Positions 24,598 through 33,524 of a DNA stretch of 40,701 nucleotides are shown piece after piece. Under the pieces are notes generated by a model. It saw only the letters and a list, made by a program, of their open reading frames with translations. It did no database searches and was not told the origin of the DNA. This DNA is from CAZZEX01 sp964653285 (lineage in GTDB: Bacteria > Chloroflexota > Anaerolineae > B4-G1): NCBI GenBank assembly GCA_964653285.1, contig CAZZEX010000040.1:1-40701 (forward strand). Direction: 5' to 3'. Within the stretch, counting starts at the first letter, position 1. Every line of letters begins with the position of its first letter. The position numbers and the translations under genes are program-made.

Positions 24598-27339
24598 ATG
24601 CAAGCGAAGGTAGTAAAAGCGGTAAAGGCTCTGCGATACTGTCCGCTTCTCTGGCTGGCTCTCCTTACCATCCTGGCCGATGTCGGGCTGGCTGTGCCCG
24701 CGACACGGTACTGGTCGGCGTTCATCCTCCTGTGGCTCCTGCCCGGCCTGGCGTGGGCCGGATTGCTGACCGGCCGGCATCGCCGGCCAACTGCCGAGGA
24801 GATAGCGGTCGGCCTTGGCCTGGGGATAGGTACTGTTGTTTTGCTGACGCTCCTGCTCCATTATATCCCTGGCCCTTTGACCTTTCCTGCCCTGCTCGTC
24901 ACCGTCAACCTGCTCATATTCGGCCTTATCTTCCTCACCCCCCACCCTTCGCTTTCGGATCCCAGACTTATCATCCGTCATTCGCCATTCGCCATTCGCC
25001 ATCCATCATTCGCCATTTTTCATTTTTCATTTTTCATTATCCTCGCCGCCTTTTTCCGCCTGCTCTACCTGGGATATAGCGAGTTCCAGGGCGACGAGGG
25101 GATCGTGATGATGCGGGCTGCCCGCGTCATCCTGGGAGACGATGAACAACTGTTCTATCACCAGAAAGGCCCCGCCGAGGTTCTTCTCCCGATGGCTACC
25201 TGGACGCTTTCCGGCACGATCAATGAATGGCAGGCCCGGCTGCCCTTCGCCCTGGTCGGTCTCTTGGGCGTCGTGGCCCTCTATCTGCTAGGCCGACGGT
25301 GGTTCAACGGGCGGAGCGCTCTCGTTGCCGCGCTGCTCCTGGCGATCAACGGATATTTCGTGGGCTTTGGCCGCATCGTGCAGTACCAGGGCCTGGTGCT
25401 GGCGACGACGACCCTGGCGTTGCTGGCCCTCTGGCGTTGGTCGGAGGGAGAAGGACGCCAATGGCTTATTGTCGGAGCGGCGCTGCTGGCTTTTGGCCTC
25501 CTGGCCCACTATGACGCAGGGCTAGCACTGCCGGCCGCCGCATACGTCGTCGGTCGGCGGCTGTGGATCGCCCGATCGCGGTGGCGAGCCTTCCTGGTTG
25601 ATGTTCTGATCGCGGGAGCGCTGGCTCTCGGTATCCTGGCACTTTTCTACCTCCCATTCGCCTGCCATCCCAACTTCGCCAAAACCCTGGGGTATCTGAG
25701 CGGCGCTCGCATCGGCACCGGAGGACCGCTGTACAACAATCTGCTCTCCTCGCTGCCCCTGGCCACGTTTTATAACTCCGCCTACTACCTCATCGGCCTG
25801 GCTTGTCTGCTCATCGTTGCCTCCTTCCTCCCCTTCCGCCGCCTGGGTCTCCTGATCCCCACCGCCTGCTACCTGCTCTTGATCCTGCAATCTCCAGTTC
25901 CCAGTTTCCAATCTCCAATCTGGATGGGACCTGTGCTGACCGGCCTGCTGGCTACGATCCTTCTCTCGCGCCATTCCTCGGCACCATCCCGCGCCGCCTG
26001 GCTGTGGTCCGGTGTCCCGTTCCTTTTCTACTATTTCCTGGTCTGGGACCCTCGCACCCACGTCCTGAATGTCTTCCCCGGAGCCGTTCTTTTGGCCGCC
26101 TCTGCATTGGATTACCTCCTGACTTTCGTCCTCAATCTTGTCCCCCCGCCACCTCGTCATTGGTCACTGCTCACTGTTCATTGGTCATTGGTCATCGTTC
26201 ATTGCTCATTGTTCATCTTTCTCGCGTATTATCCTTATCTGATGTTTGTCCAGCACGACCCTGAGATCAAGCGCACGTGGCCTGCCCACCAACCGGCTCT
26301 CTACTGGAGGCCTGACGATGAGATGCCCCTCTTCGGCTATTTCGGCTTCCCCTACCGGGCTGGCTGGAAAGTCATCGGCGCTCTTGTTGAAGATGGGGTC
26401 TTGAACGGCGTCTACGCCAGTAACGAAGAGCAGGAGGTCGCGGGCTGGTACACCCGGGGAGCAGAGCGCACTTATTGTCCCAACCCTGAATGGTACCTGA
26501 TTGCTCAGAATGTTCAGGACGAGGTGCCGATCCACCAGGCCGATATCGAGGCGACGTATCATCTCTGGGGGGAGATCCGAGTCGCCGGGGAGCCTAAACT
26601 GCGCATCTATCACCGCGACCCTCCTCCCCCCTGGAGGGGGGACAAGAGGGGGGTTCCTCCTCCCCCCTGGAGGGGGGACAAGAGGGGGGTTCCTCCTCCC
26701 CCCTGGAGGGGTGACAAGAGGGGGGTTCCTCCTCCCCCCTGGAGGGGGGACAAGAGGGGGGTTCCTCCTCCCCCCTGGAGGGGTGACAAGAGGGGGGTTC
26801 CTCCTCCCCCCTGGAGGGGGGACAAGAGGGGGGTAGCGCCTTCGCCGACCGTCTTTCATGTTGAGGACTACACCTTCCGTTTCGACGCCGGGACCACCCC
26901 GGTGAGCGTGACGGCGATGCTCCCCACCGATTACACCCCGGCAGGCTACACGCTGGGGGAGGCGGTGCGATTGCTGGGCTACCACCTGGATACCGTTGAC
27001 GTTCGTCCCGGCGGGTCTATATGCCTGGTGCTTTACTGGGAGGCTCTCCGACCGATAGAGACCAACTATCAGGTTTTCAACCACCTCTATGACGGAACGA
27101 TGTGGGGACAGCAGGACGGCACTCCAGGATGCACGCTGCGGCCAACCGTCCTTTGGGGGCCGGGCCAGATCGTGCGGGATGAATACACCATTCCGATTGA
27201 TCCCCTAACGCCTGCGGGCGATATTCCGTTGCTGGTTGGAATGTATAGCCTGGGTACGGGGGAGCGACTGCCGGTCCGTGGCCCGGATGGTGTACCCATC
27301 GGCGATGCGATTCCCCTGGCGGTGGTGACGGTCCGATGA
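24598..27339 (+). CDS. GT-C glycosyltransferase F with a six-fold 12-residue repeat
   Basis: 913 aa; ATG 24598 follows GGAGG after a 46-base gap, the only clear gap in the first eight genes. Four extra N-terminal TM segments precede the usual core. The outer-loop acids are D166-E167 in EFQGDEGIVMMRA, then FYHQKGPAEVLLPM. An R3 repeat encodes RHSPFAIRHPSFAIFHFSF, which forms a TM, and another (26156-26218) encodes the last TM. Between about residues 675 and 746 is PPPPWRGDKRGV repeated six times, leading into the C-terminal beta-rich domain (about 785-910: LLGYHLDTVDVRPGG, LVLYWEAL, VFNHLYDG, LVGMYSLGTGERLPV). Function is inferred from fold and context; this subfamily differs from both A/B/D/H/I and E/G. 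Confidence 0.85.
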   Translation: MQAKVVKAVKALRYCPLLWLALLTILADVGLAVPATRYWSAFILLWLLPGLAWAGLLTGRHRRPTAEEIAVGLGLGIGTVVLLTLLLHYIPGPLTFPALLVTVNLLIFGLIFLTPHPSLSDPRLIIRHSPFAIRHPSFAIFHFSFFIILAAFFRLLYLGYSEFQGDEGIVMMRAARVILGDDEQLFYHQKGPAEVLLPMATWTLSGTINEWQARLPFALVGLLGVVALYLLGRRWFNGRSALVAALLLAINGYFVGFGRIVQYQGLVLATTTLALLALWRWSEGEGRQWLIVGAALLAFGLLAHYDAGLALPAAAYVVGRRLWIARSRWRAFLVDVLIAGALALGILALFYLPFACHPNFAKTLGYLSGARIGTGGPLYNNLLSSLPLATFYNSAYYLIGLACLLIVASFLPFRRLGLLIPTACYLLLILQSPVPSFQSPIWMGPVLTGLLATILLSRHSSAPSRAAWLWSGVPFLFYYFLVWDPRTHVLNVFPGAVLLAASALDYLLTFVLNLVPPPPRHWSLLTVHWSLVIVHCSLFIFLAYYPYLMFVQHDPEIKRTWPAHQPALYWRPDDEMPLFGYFGFPYRAGWKVIGALVEDGVLNGVYASNEEQEVAGWYTRGAERTYCPNPEWYLIAQNVQDEVPIHQADIEATYHLWGEIRVAGEPKLRIYHRDPPPPWRGDKRGVPPPPWRGDKRGVPPPPWRGDKRGVPPPPWRGDKRGVPPPPWRGDKRGVPPPPWRGDKRGVAPSPTVFHVEDYTFRFDAGTTPVSVTAMLPTDYTPAGYTLGEAVRLLGYHLDTVDVRPGGSICLVLYWEALRPIETNYQVFNHLYDGTMWGQQDGTPGCTLRPTVLWGPGQIVRDEYTIPIDPLTPAGDIPLLVGMYSLGTGERLPVRGPDGVPIGDAIPLAVVTVR
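24970..25038. repeat. R3 heptamer tract encoding a TM helix in gene F
   Basis: ATTCGCC units, then TTTTTCA repeated; encodes the transition IRHSPFAIRHPSFAIF into a Phe-rich TM before the catalytic loop. Confidence 0.85.
25888..25922. repeat. Short heptamer repeat in gene F
   Basis: AATCTCCAGTTCCC and TTCCAATCTCCAATC; encodes QSPVPSFQSPIW in a loop. Confidence 0.6.
26156..26218. repeat. R3 heptamer tract encoding the last TM of gene F
   Basis: About eight TTGGTCA/TTGTTCA-type units; encodes HWSLLTVHWSLVIVHCSLFI. Confidence 0.85.
26620..26835 (+). repeat. Six tandem 36-bp R2 units in gene F
   Basis: Six units with no gaps, each encoding PPPPWRGDKRGV. Units differ only at GGG/GGT before GAC and in the last base (GTA in unit 6). 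GGT occurs in units 3 and 5 only, giving a 72-bp dimer pattern for units 3-6. Each unit holds a perfect CCCCCC-tgga-GGGGGG or near-perfect hairpin. Confidence 0.97.
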
Positions 27340-29039
27340 GCGCGGCGATGCGATCCCGGTTTCTCGTCGTCGGCCTGCTGGTGCTGACCTTCGCGCTGGC
27401 GCTGACCAGCGCGGTGCAGAAGTCGCCGACGATGGACGAGCAGAACCACATCGCCCGGGGCGCGGCCTACCTGGGCACAGGCGACCCCCGCCTCAGCGTC
27501 GAGCATCCGCCCCTGGTCAACGTGCTCAGCGCGCTGCCGGCTCACCTGTTGCTCGACCTCCATCTGCCGCTGGACGAGTGGTGGGAGGTCGGCGAGTGGT
27601 ACCACTTCGCCGACAATTTCCTCTGGCGGGCTAATCCCCATCCAGACCGCATCGTTTTCCTGGCTCGCCTGCCGATCATCGGGCTGGGGTTGGTGCTGGT
27701 GACGCTGGTCTTCCGGTGGGCCGAATGTAGATGGGGCCCGTGGGGAGGGCTGGTGGCCGCCGCCTTTTGTGCGCTGGATCCCAACATCCTGGCCCACACC
27801 CGGTTGTCTACGACAGATGTGGGAGGCGCCTGCTTCGTTTTTCTGGCTGCCTATGCCCTTTGGCGTGCGATACGGCGTCCCTCCTGGCTGCGTGCCCTGG
27901 GGAGTGGGCTGGCGTTCGGGCTGGCGCTGAGCGCCAAACTCTCTAACCTTCTCTTCGGCCCCATCTTCGCCCTGGCCGTCCTGGCCGACGCGCTGGCTGG
28001 CGGGTGTGGAAACCCGCCCCGCGGGGGCGGGCGGGATCGTCTCGGCCGGGTGGTGCGCAATCTGGCCCTGTTGGCATTCACCGTCCTCCTGGGCTTGCTC
28101 ATTGTCTGGGCGGCCTATGGCTTCCAGGTCGGCCCCCTCCCCCCTGGAGGGGGGATAGGAGGGGGGGCGGGAGAAAACGGCCCTCTCGTCCCAGCCCCCT
28201 CTTACCTCAAAGGAATACTCGCGATTCTGAACTTCAGCACTGGCGGCCGGCCGGCCTACCTGTTGGGTCAGTACAGCCATCAAGGCTGGTGGTACTACTT
28301 CCCGGTCGCCTTCGTCGTCAAAACGCCGCTGGCGACGCTGGTGGCGCTGCTTTTGGCCACCGGTAAGGCCCTGCGTCGCTTCCGCCGGGATGACCTGCTG
28401 CTCCTGATCCCGCCGGTTGCTTATTTCCTTGCTTCGATGACCAGCAGTCTCAACATCGGCTATCGTCACCTTCTGCCTGTACTTCCATTCATCGCCGTCC
28501 ACATCGCCCGCCTGGCCCCTCACCCACACCCACACACACCCACACCCCCATACTCATCTCCCAACCTGGCCCGTCGTCTCCTCCCCGTCCTTCTCGTCCT
28601 CTGGCTCACCCTCACCGCTGTGCACATTTACCCTCACTTCCTGGCTTTCTTCAATCCCGTGGGTGGCGGGCCGCAGGACGGCTGGCGCATCCTGGTAGAT
28701 GCCAACATTGATTGGGGGCAGGACCTGAAAGGGCTAAAGACGTGGATGGCGCGGGAAGGGGTGGAGCGCGTGCGGCTGAGTTGGTTTGGCAGCGCCTGGC
28801 CTGAGGCTTACACCATTGCCTACGACCTGCTGCCCGGCGTTCCCCACGGGTTCTCCCTGTGGAACGATCCATCTTTCGACCGGGAACAGCCCGAACCAGG
28901 CGTTTATGCTATCAGCGTTACCAACCTGGTGGGAGTTCTTTTCCCCGATCACGATCTCTTCGCCTGGTTCCGCGCTCGCCCGCCCGACGCCAAGATTGGC
29001 TACTCGCTGTTTATCTACGATGTACCGGCCGATGAATGA
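27336..29039 (+). CDS. GT39-type glycosyltransferase G (no C-terminal domain)
   Basis: 567 aa; ATG 27336 overlaps the stop of F. It is a close relative of E and of the partial gene at 39234: KSPTMDEQNHIARGAAYL (D34-E35), TGDPRLSVEHPPL (48-60), LDPNILAHTRLSTTD, WWYYFPVAFVVKTPL, GYRHLLPVLPF, YPHFLAFFNPVGGGP, DANIDWGQDLKGLK and GVYAISVTNLVG. It ends after this extracytoplasmic segment and lacks the beta-rich domain seen in nearly all its neighbours, so it may be the ancestral core form or a truncated one. Repeats at 28000-28032, 28136-28168 and 28518-28562 add Pro/Gly-rich loops. Predicted PMT-like sugar transferase. Confidence 0.88.
   Translation: MSAAMRSRFLVVGLLVLTFALALTSAVQKSPTMDEQNHIARGAAYLGTGDPRLSVEHPPLVNVLSALPAHLLLDLHLPLDEWWEVGEWYHFADNFLWRANPHPDRIVFLARLPIIGLGLVLVTLVFRWAECRWGPWGGLVAAAFCALDPNILAHTRLSTTDVGGACFVFLAAYALWRAIRRPSWLRALGSGLAFGLALSAKLSNLLFGPIFALAVLADALAGGCGNPPRGGGRDRLGRVVRNLALLAFTVLLGLLIVWAAYGFQVGPLPPGGGIGGGAGENGPLVPAPSYLKGILAILNFSTGGRPAYLLGQYSHQGWWYYFPVAFVVKTPLATLVALLLATGKALRRFRRDDLLLLIPPVAYFLASMTSSLNIGYRHLLPVLPFIAVHIARLAPHPHPHTPTPPYSSPNLARRLLPVLLVLWLTLTAVHIYPHFLAFFNPVGGGPQDGWRILVDANIDWGQDLKGLKTWMAREGVERVRLSWFGSAWPEAYTIAYDLLPGVPHGFSLWNDPSFDREQPEPGVYAISVTNLVGVLFPDHDLFAWFRARPPDAKIGYSLFIYDVPADE
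28000..28032. repeat. REP-like hairpin in gene G
   Basis: GGCGGGT-gtgga-AACCCGCC followed by a GC-rich tail; translated AGGCGNPPRGGGRD. Confidence 0.65.
28136..28168. repeat. R2 hairpin in gene G
   Basis: CCCCCC-tgga-GGGGGG, ATAGGA and a second G-run; translated LPPGGGIGGGAG, a different frame from the copies in D and F. Confidence 0.8.
28518..28562. repeat. CACCCACAC-type repeat before the last TM of gene G
   Basis: Translated HPHPHTPTPPYSSP, directly upstream of the last TM. Confidence 0.7.
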
Positions 29040-31083
29040 GCCCAGACGTAGAGAACAACCGCTGATCTGGCTCCTGCTGGCTGGCATATTGTTACTGGCG
29101 GCCTTCTTCCGCCTCTATCGCCTGCACACCCTGCCCTGGGGGTTATCTCAGGACGAGGTGGTCAACGCAGACATCTCGCTGAGCGTACTTGCTGGCGAGG
29201 GAGCCCCGTTCCTGGCTGGGGGGTTCGGCCACGAACCGCTTTTCCACTACCTCCAGGCCACCACCCTTACCTTATTCGGCGACAACGTGGTCGGCATCCG
29301 CATGCCAGCGGTGATGGCGGGGATGGTATTGGTCACGGTCAGCTACACGCTGATGTGGCACATCTTTGGGCCAGTGGCAGCGCTGGTAACGGCGGTCGGC
29401 CTGGCCGTTTCCTGGTGGCCAGTCATCTTCAGCCGCATCGGGATTCGGGCCATCACCTTCCCGCTGCTCCTCACACTAGCCGTAATCCTGCTTTGGCGGG
29501 GCCTGGCCCTTCGACAGGCTCAGTGCTCCGCCCTTCGTCGCCGGGCGCTGGTTCTCTCCTCCGGTCTCCTGTTCGGCCTGACCCTTTACACATACACGGC
29601 CGCCCGCATCCTCCCTGCGCTGGTGCTGGCCTGGCTGGTCTACGCAGTAGTCTTCCAGCGGGCGAGGCTGCGGCGGCACTGGAGGGCCCTGGCAGGTGCG
29701 GGGTTAGTTGCGGCTGTCATCGTGGCCCCTTTCTTCCTCTACCTCCACGCGCACCCGGAGATCCAGGAGCGCATCCAGCAACTGGAAGGTCCGTTGCTGG
29801 CGCTGCGCCAGGGTGACCCCGGCCCCCTGGGGCAAGCCGTCTTAGCCACGCTGGCCATGTTCAGCCATGGCGGTGAGGCCCGCTGGACCTACGGCATCCC
29901 CGGCCGTCCCATCCTGGATCCACTGAGCGGGCTGTTGTTCTACCTGGGGCTGGCCCGGTGCGTGGTGCAGGCACAGCGGCCTGCCTGTGGCCTCATCGGG
30001 CTGTGGCTTCTCGTCGCCCTCGTGCCCAGCATGGTCACGCCTGATGCCCCCAGTAGCATCCGTGCCATCGGCGCACTGCCGGCGGCATACAGCATGATCG
30101 GCGTGGGGGCGGCGTGGTTGTGGGAATGGGGAGCGCGTCGAGGCCAACCGGCCCGAACCCGCCTCCTTGTTCTCATTGGGGGAGGGCTGGGCTTGGTGGG
30201 CATGATACACCTCACTGGGACGTGTAGGGACGGTTTCGGCGTGTGGGCTGCCCACCCCGAGGTCTACTGGCGCTACAAGGCCCACTTCGCCGACGTCGCC
30301 GCTTTCCTCGATGACCAGCCCACCCCCCAGCCTGTGGTGGTCTTCGAGATGTGGGTTGACCCCGTGGACGTGAACGGCCTGCGGCGCGATTTGATCCACG
30401 ACGGGCGCCAGCCCCGCTGGGCTCAGGCTGGTCAATCCTTCATCTGGCCCGCCGATGCCGTTCGCTTCACGCTGGCCATGCCTATTTTCTCCGCGGCCGA
30501 CCCTGACATCTGGCAGCCCTTCGCTGGTGACCCGGCTGTGGCCTCTGTGAGCCCTTACAGGATGGCGGATGGCCGCCCCGGTGTCACCTTCTACACCATT
30601 GAGACCGAACCGAATCTCTCTAATTTCCTGGCACGATCCTCTATCGCGCCGGTAACATTGCCCGAAAGCGCACAGCCTGTCCATCTGCCGGCCGACTTTG
30701 GCGGTCAGGTCGCTCTTCTGGGCTACGAGGTGCTCAACGCAGCCACGCCCGGTAGCGAACTACGGCTCATCACCATCTGGCGCGTCCTGCACGACGGACC
30801 GCAACCACTCAGCGTCTTCGTCCACCTGCTGGACGAGGATGGCAACCTGGTCGCCCAGCACGATGGCTTTGACGTCTGGACCGCATCGCTGAGCCAGGGT
30901 GATATCGTGGCCCAACTGCATCTCATCCCGCTGGGGGCCGATCTTCCCCCCCCTATTGACGAAAAGGCCAAAAACGTTTCGGTCCAGTTGGGCGTCTACA
31001 CCCGCGCCGACCTGCACCGCTTGCCGGTGATAATAAATGGCGCTGAGGTGGCGGACCGGCTGTGGATACTGCCGTGGAGGTGA
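29032..31083 (+). CDS. GT-C (ArnT/PMT-like) glycosyltransferase H
   Basis: 683 aa. ATG 29032 overlaps the end of G by 8 bases; an in-frame start at 28786 lies inside G and is rejected. TM1 is at about 11-26, acids D41-E42 in PWGLSQDEVVN, then GHEPLFHYL, TLYTYTAARILP, YGIPGRPILDP and CRDGFGVWAAHPE. The C-terminal beta-rich domain is at about 557-680 (LLGYEVLNAATPGSE, ITIWRVL, VFVHLLDEDGNLVAQHDG, SQGDIVAQLH, VQLGVYTRADLHRLPV). An R4 repeat (29507-29526) adds RQAQCSALRR in the loop before the YTYTAAR TM. It ends the first tight block of eight genes. Confidence 0.88.
   Translation: MNEPRRREQPLIWLLLAGILLLAAFFRLYRLHTLPWGLSQDEVVNADISLSVLAGEGAPFLAGGFGHEPLFHYLQATTLTLFGDNVVGIRMPAVMAGMVLVTVSYTLMWHIFGPVAALVTAVGLAVSWWPVIFSRIGIRAITFPLLLTLAVILLWRGLALRQAQCSALRRRALVLSSGLLFGLTLYTYTAARILPALVLAWLVYAVVFQRARLRRHWRALAGAGLVAAVIVAPFFLYLHAHPEIQERIQQLEGPLLALRQGDPGPLGQAVLATLAMFSHGGEARWTYGIPGRPILDPLSGLLFYLGLARCVVQAQRPACGLIGLWLLVALVPSMVTPDAPSSIRAIGALPAAYSMIGVGAAWLWEWGARRGQPARTRLLVLIGGGLGLVGMIHLTGTCRDGFGVWAAHPEVYWRYKAHFADVAAFLDDQPTPQPVVVFEMWVDPVDVNGLRRDLIHDGRQPRWAQAGQSFIWPADAVRFTLAMPIFSAADPDIWQPFAGDPAVASVSPYRMADGRPGVTFYTIETEPNLSNFLARSSIAPVTLPESAQPVHLPADFGGQVALLGYEVLNAATPGSELRLITIWRVLHDGPQPLSVFVHLLDEDGNLVAQHDGFDVWTASLSQGDIVAQLHLIPLGADLPPPIDEKAKNVSVQLGVYTRADLHRLPVIINGAEVADRLWILPWR
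29507..29526. repeat. R4 dispersed repeat in gene H
   Basis: CCCTTCGACAGGCTCAGTGC, the reverse complement core of 9381-9399; translated RQAQCS. Confidence 0.75.
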
Positions 31084-31113
31084 GGCTCGCGTGGACCTCG
31101 AGGTTGAGAGGGC

Positions 31114-31142
31114 TTGAAAGACAGGCCCAATGATGGTACAAT
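31114..31142 (+). promoter_or_regulatory. Candidate sigma70/SigA-type promoter
   Basis: TTGAAA (31114-31119), a 17-base spacer, then TACAAT (31137-31142): one mismatch from consensus in each box at ideal spacing. It lies in the only long gap inside the array and would start transcription about 300 bases before gene I. Confidence 0.6.
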
Positions 31143-31451
31143 CCGAGCATGGTCTGGACATTGGCAATCTTGCTCGTAGTAACGACTTTAGTTGTTCAAA
31201 GTGAGGCTAGAGCGACTGAGGTCGCCACTACGACGCCCATGTAGTATTACCTGGCAACATTTGCGTTGTCCGCGAGAATCATGACCTGCTACTTGCAAAC
31301 TTGCAGACTTGCGGCTTTGCCGCGCTATGGAGTGTGTTATGGAGAGAGTCAAATGATGCGCTTCCCCATAAAACGGGGCATGCCCAATTTCTTCGAGGCT
31401 TTGATAGGATCCAACTTCACCTTTGAGCCCACATGAGCCGGAGGTGAGGCT
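31143..31451 (+). other. Leader region between the promoter and gene I
   Basis: About 300 bases without a supported gene. It holds the short hairpin GCGAC-tgag-GTCGC (31209-31222), part of a REP-like CTAGAGCGACTGAGGTCGCC element, and a repeated ACTTGCA tract near 31290-31310. A 24-codon ORF at 31130-31204 has no recognisable content. No riboswitch was recognised. GGAGGTGAG before 31452 is the ribosome binding site of the next gene. Confidence 0.4.
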
Positions 31452-33524
31452 GTGAATCGCTTTTGGCATACGCTGACCATGCTGCTCCTGTTACTGTCGG
31501 CCTTCGGCATGCGCCTCCACCGCCTGGCTGACTTGCCGCCGGGCCTCTTCCACGATGAGGCGTATAACACGCTGGACGCACAGGCGCTGGCCGAGGGGCT
31601 GCCCCATCCGCGCTTCTACGATAGTTGGGAGGTCTATTCTCGTGCTGTTCATACCACCTGGCCGCCCGCTACGACCCGCTTTCCCGTCTTTCTGGAGGGT
31701 AACTATGGTCGCGAACCGCTGTTCCACTACTTCGGCGCTCTCGTCGTCGCAATGGTCGGCCCGAAGGTTTGGGCACTGCGCCTGGTGGCTGCACTGGCAG
31801 GCGTCCTCGCCGTGCTGGCCGCTTACCTGGTTGCCCGCGAGCTCTTCGCCGACGAGCCGGAACGGGCCACACGCCTGGCGCTCCTGGCGGCTGCCGTGGC
31901 CACGGGAATCTACAGCCTGCTTGCCTTCAGCCGACTGGGACTGCGCATCATCACGCTGGTCACGCTGGAGGGGCTGACTGTAACACTCTGGTGGCACGCC
32001 GTTCGCGACGGCCGGCTGCGCTGGTGGGTGCTGGCGGGACTGCTGCTCGGACTTTCACAATACACCTACATCCCGGCCCGCCTGTTACCGCTGATCGTCG
32101 TGTACCCTGCGCTGGTCTGGATCGTGCGCCGGCCACAACAGCGTCCCCAACGGCTACGGTGTACATTGCTAGCACTGCTCATCGCGTTGGCGGTGGCGGC
32201 ACCGCTCATTGTTTTTTTTGCCCGCTACCCTGCCTATCTGACTTTGCGCGCTCAGGCCATCGTCGCCGAGACACCCGAGCACGGCCCGGCAATGATAGTT
32301 GCCAACGTGGGACGGGTGCTGCGGGGCCTGGTCTGGCGCGGTGACCTCGACCCGATCCTCAATCTGCCCGGTCGCCCGGCCCTCGACGTTGTGCAGGCCA
32401 TTTTTTTCATCATTGGTGTGATCGTTTGTCTGTGCCAGAAGAAACCGGGTTTTTCGGAAAAAAACTGGTTTCTCTTGCTCTGGGCGGGCCTGATGCACAC
32501 ACCCTCCCTCGTCTCCGGCATTGCCCCTACCTTTGGCCGCTCCATCGGCGGCGTGCTGCCCGTGGCCATCATCGTCGCCGTGGGGATAGAAGCGACCTGG
32601 ACGACCGCCGTCGCCCGCTGGCCACGTCGTCGCCCGTTGGCCAGCCTGGCCGTCCTCGGCGCTCTGGTTTTCAGCATCGGGCTGACGGGGCGTGACTACT
32701 TCGCCGTCTGGGCGCGGTTGCCCGATCTGCCTCACATCCTCCACGAGGAGATGGCCAGCGTCGGCCGCTACATCGGTGGACTGCCAGACGAGGCGGTCGT
32801 CTACATCACCCCGACGCAAAAATATTACGCTACCCTCTTGCTGGCCATGCAACTCCCCTCCTCGCAGGGGGGGCTGGGGGGGGAAAAAAAACGTGACCGG
32901 CCTCGCGACTTCTATGGCCCGGCCGGGCTGTTGCCAGCCGGCGAACCCGGACGCGAAACCGTTTATCTCATCCTTGATGGCGACGAGACGACTGCCGATC
33001 TGTTGGAAGTGACCTTTCCCGCCGGCCGCTGGGACACCCGGAATGCGGTTTTCGCTGCCTACCGCGTCCCACCCACTGCCAGCCGCACAGATCCCCAGTA
33101 TGCCATCCGCACCGACTTTGCCGGCTTGATCCGGTTGATCGGCTTCGATCTTCTCTCCACCGATGTGCGCCCCGGCGACACTCTATCGGTGCGCCTTACC
33201 TGGCAGGCGCTGGAATTGATGTACCGGCGCTACACCGCCTTTGTCCACCTGCTTGGTCCCCACAATCCGGCGTCCGGTTCGCCCATTTGGGCGCAGGATG
33301 ACCACGAGCCGGGCCGCGCCACGTACACCACCGACCGCTGGTTCCCTGGCGAAGTCATAATGGATACCTTTCACCTCCAGGTTCCCGCCGATGCCCCGCC
33401 TGTAGCATATATCTTATCTACTGGCTTCTATAACCTGGAGACGATGGAACGGCTGCCCCGCAGCGACGCTGCGGGCGATATGGTGACGATGAACACAATT
33501 ACCCTGATGGAGCAAGCGCCATGA
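31452..33524 (+). CDS. GT-C (ArnT/PMT-like) glycosyltransferase I
   Basis: 690 aa; GTG 31452 is preceded by GGAGGTGAG. TM1 is at about 5-20, acids D35-E36 in PPGLFHDEAYNTLDA, then GREPLFHYF, SQYTYIPARLLP, LNLPGRPALD and TGRDYFAVWARLP. The C-terminal beta-rich domain is at about 557-688 (LIGFDLLSTDVRPGD, VRLTWQAL, FVHLLGPH, WFPGEVIMDTFHL, ILSTGFYNLETMERLP). An R5 hairpin (32437-32474) inserts KKPGFSEKNWF between two late TM segments, and an R2 hairpin (32853-32885) inserts SSQGGLGGEKK in the outer region. It has the longest first outer loop of the A-type group. Predicted role as for A. Confidence 0.88.
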   Translation: MNRFWHTLTMLLLLLSAFGMRLHRLADLPPGLFHDEAYNTLDAQALAEGLPHPRFYDSWEVYSRAVHTTWPPATTRFPVFLEGNYGREPLFHYFGALVVAMVGPKVWALRLVAALAGVLAVLAAYLVARELFADEPERATRLALLAAAVATGIYSLLAFSRLGLRIITLVTLEGLTVTLWWHAVRDGRLRWWVLAGLLLGLSQYTYIPARLLPLIVVYPALVWIVRRPQQRPQRLRCTLLALLIALAVAAPLIVFFARYPAYLTLRAQAIVAETPEHGPAMIVANVGRVLRGLVWRGDLDPILNLPGRPALDVVQAIFFIIGVIVCLCQKKPGFSEKNWFLLLWAGLMHTPSLVSGIAPTFGRSIGGVLPVAIIVAVGIEATWTTAVARWPRRRPLASLAVLGALVFSIGLTGRDYFAVWARLPDLPHILHEEMASVGRYIGGLPDEAVVYITPTQKYYATLLLAMQLPSSQGGLGGEKKRDRPRDFYGPAGLLPAGEPGRETVYLILDGDETTADLLEVTFPAGRWDTRNAVFAAYRVPPTASRTDPQYAIRTDFAGLIRLIGFDLLSTDVRPGDTLSVRLTWQALELMYRRYTAFVHLLGPHNPASGSPIWAQDDHEPGRATYTTDRWFPGEVIMDTFHLQVPADAPPVAYILSTGFYNLETMERLPRSDAAGDMVTMNTITLMEQAP
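32437..32474. repeat. R5 hairpin repeat in gene I
   Basis: GAAACC at 32441-32446 pairs with GGTTTC at 32467-32472 around a TTTTTCGGAAAAA core. A diverged copy lies at 34796-34852. Confidence 0.75.
32853..32885. repeat. R2 hairpin in gene I
   Basis: CCCCTCCTCGCAGGGGGG then a second G-run and a run of A; translated SSQGGLGGEKK. Confidence 0.7.

Noticed and set aside
26620..26835. CRISPR-like array
   Set aside because: The six 36-bp units touch each other with no spacers and lie inside an open reading frame, so this is a tandem coding repeat.
27087..28535. 482-aa open frame on - opposite gene G
   Set aside because: Shadow frame with low-complexity Gln/Arg-rich content, overlapping a well-supported gene.
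28516..28562. His-rich metal-binding site in gene G (HPHPHTP)
   Set aside because: Better explained as translation of a CACCCACAC repeat; no partner residues are visible.
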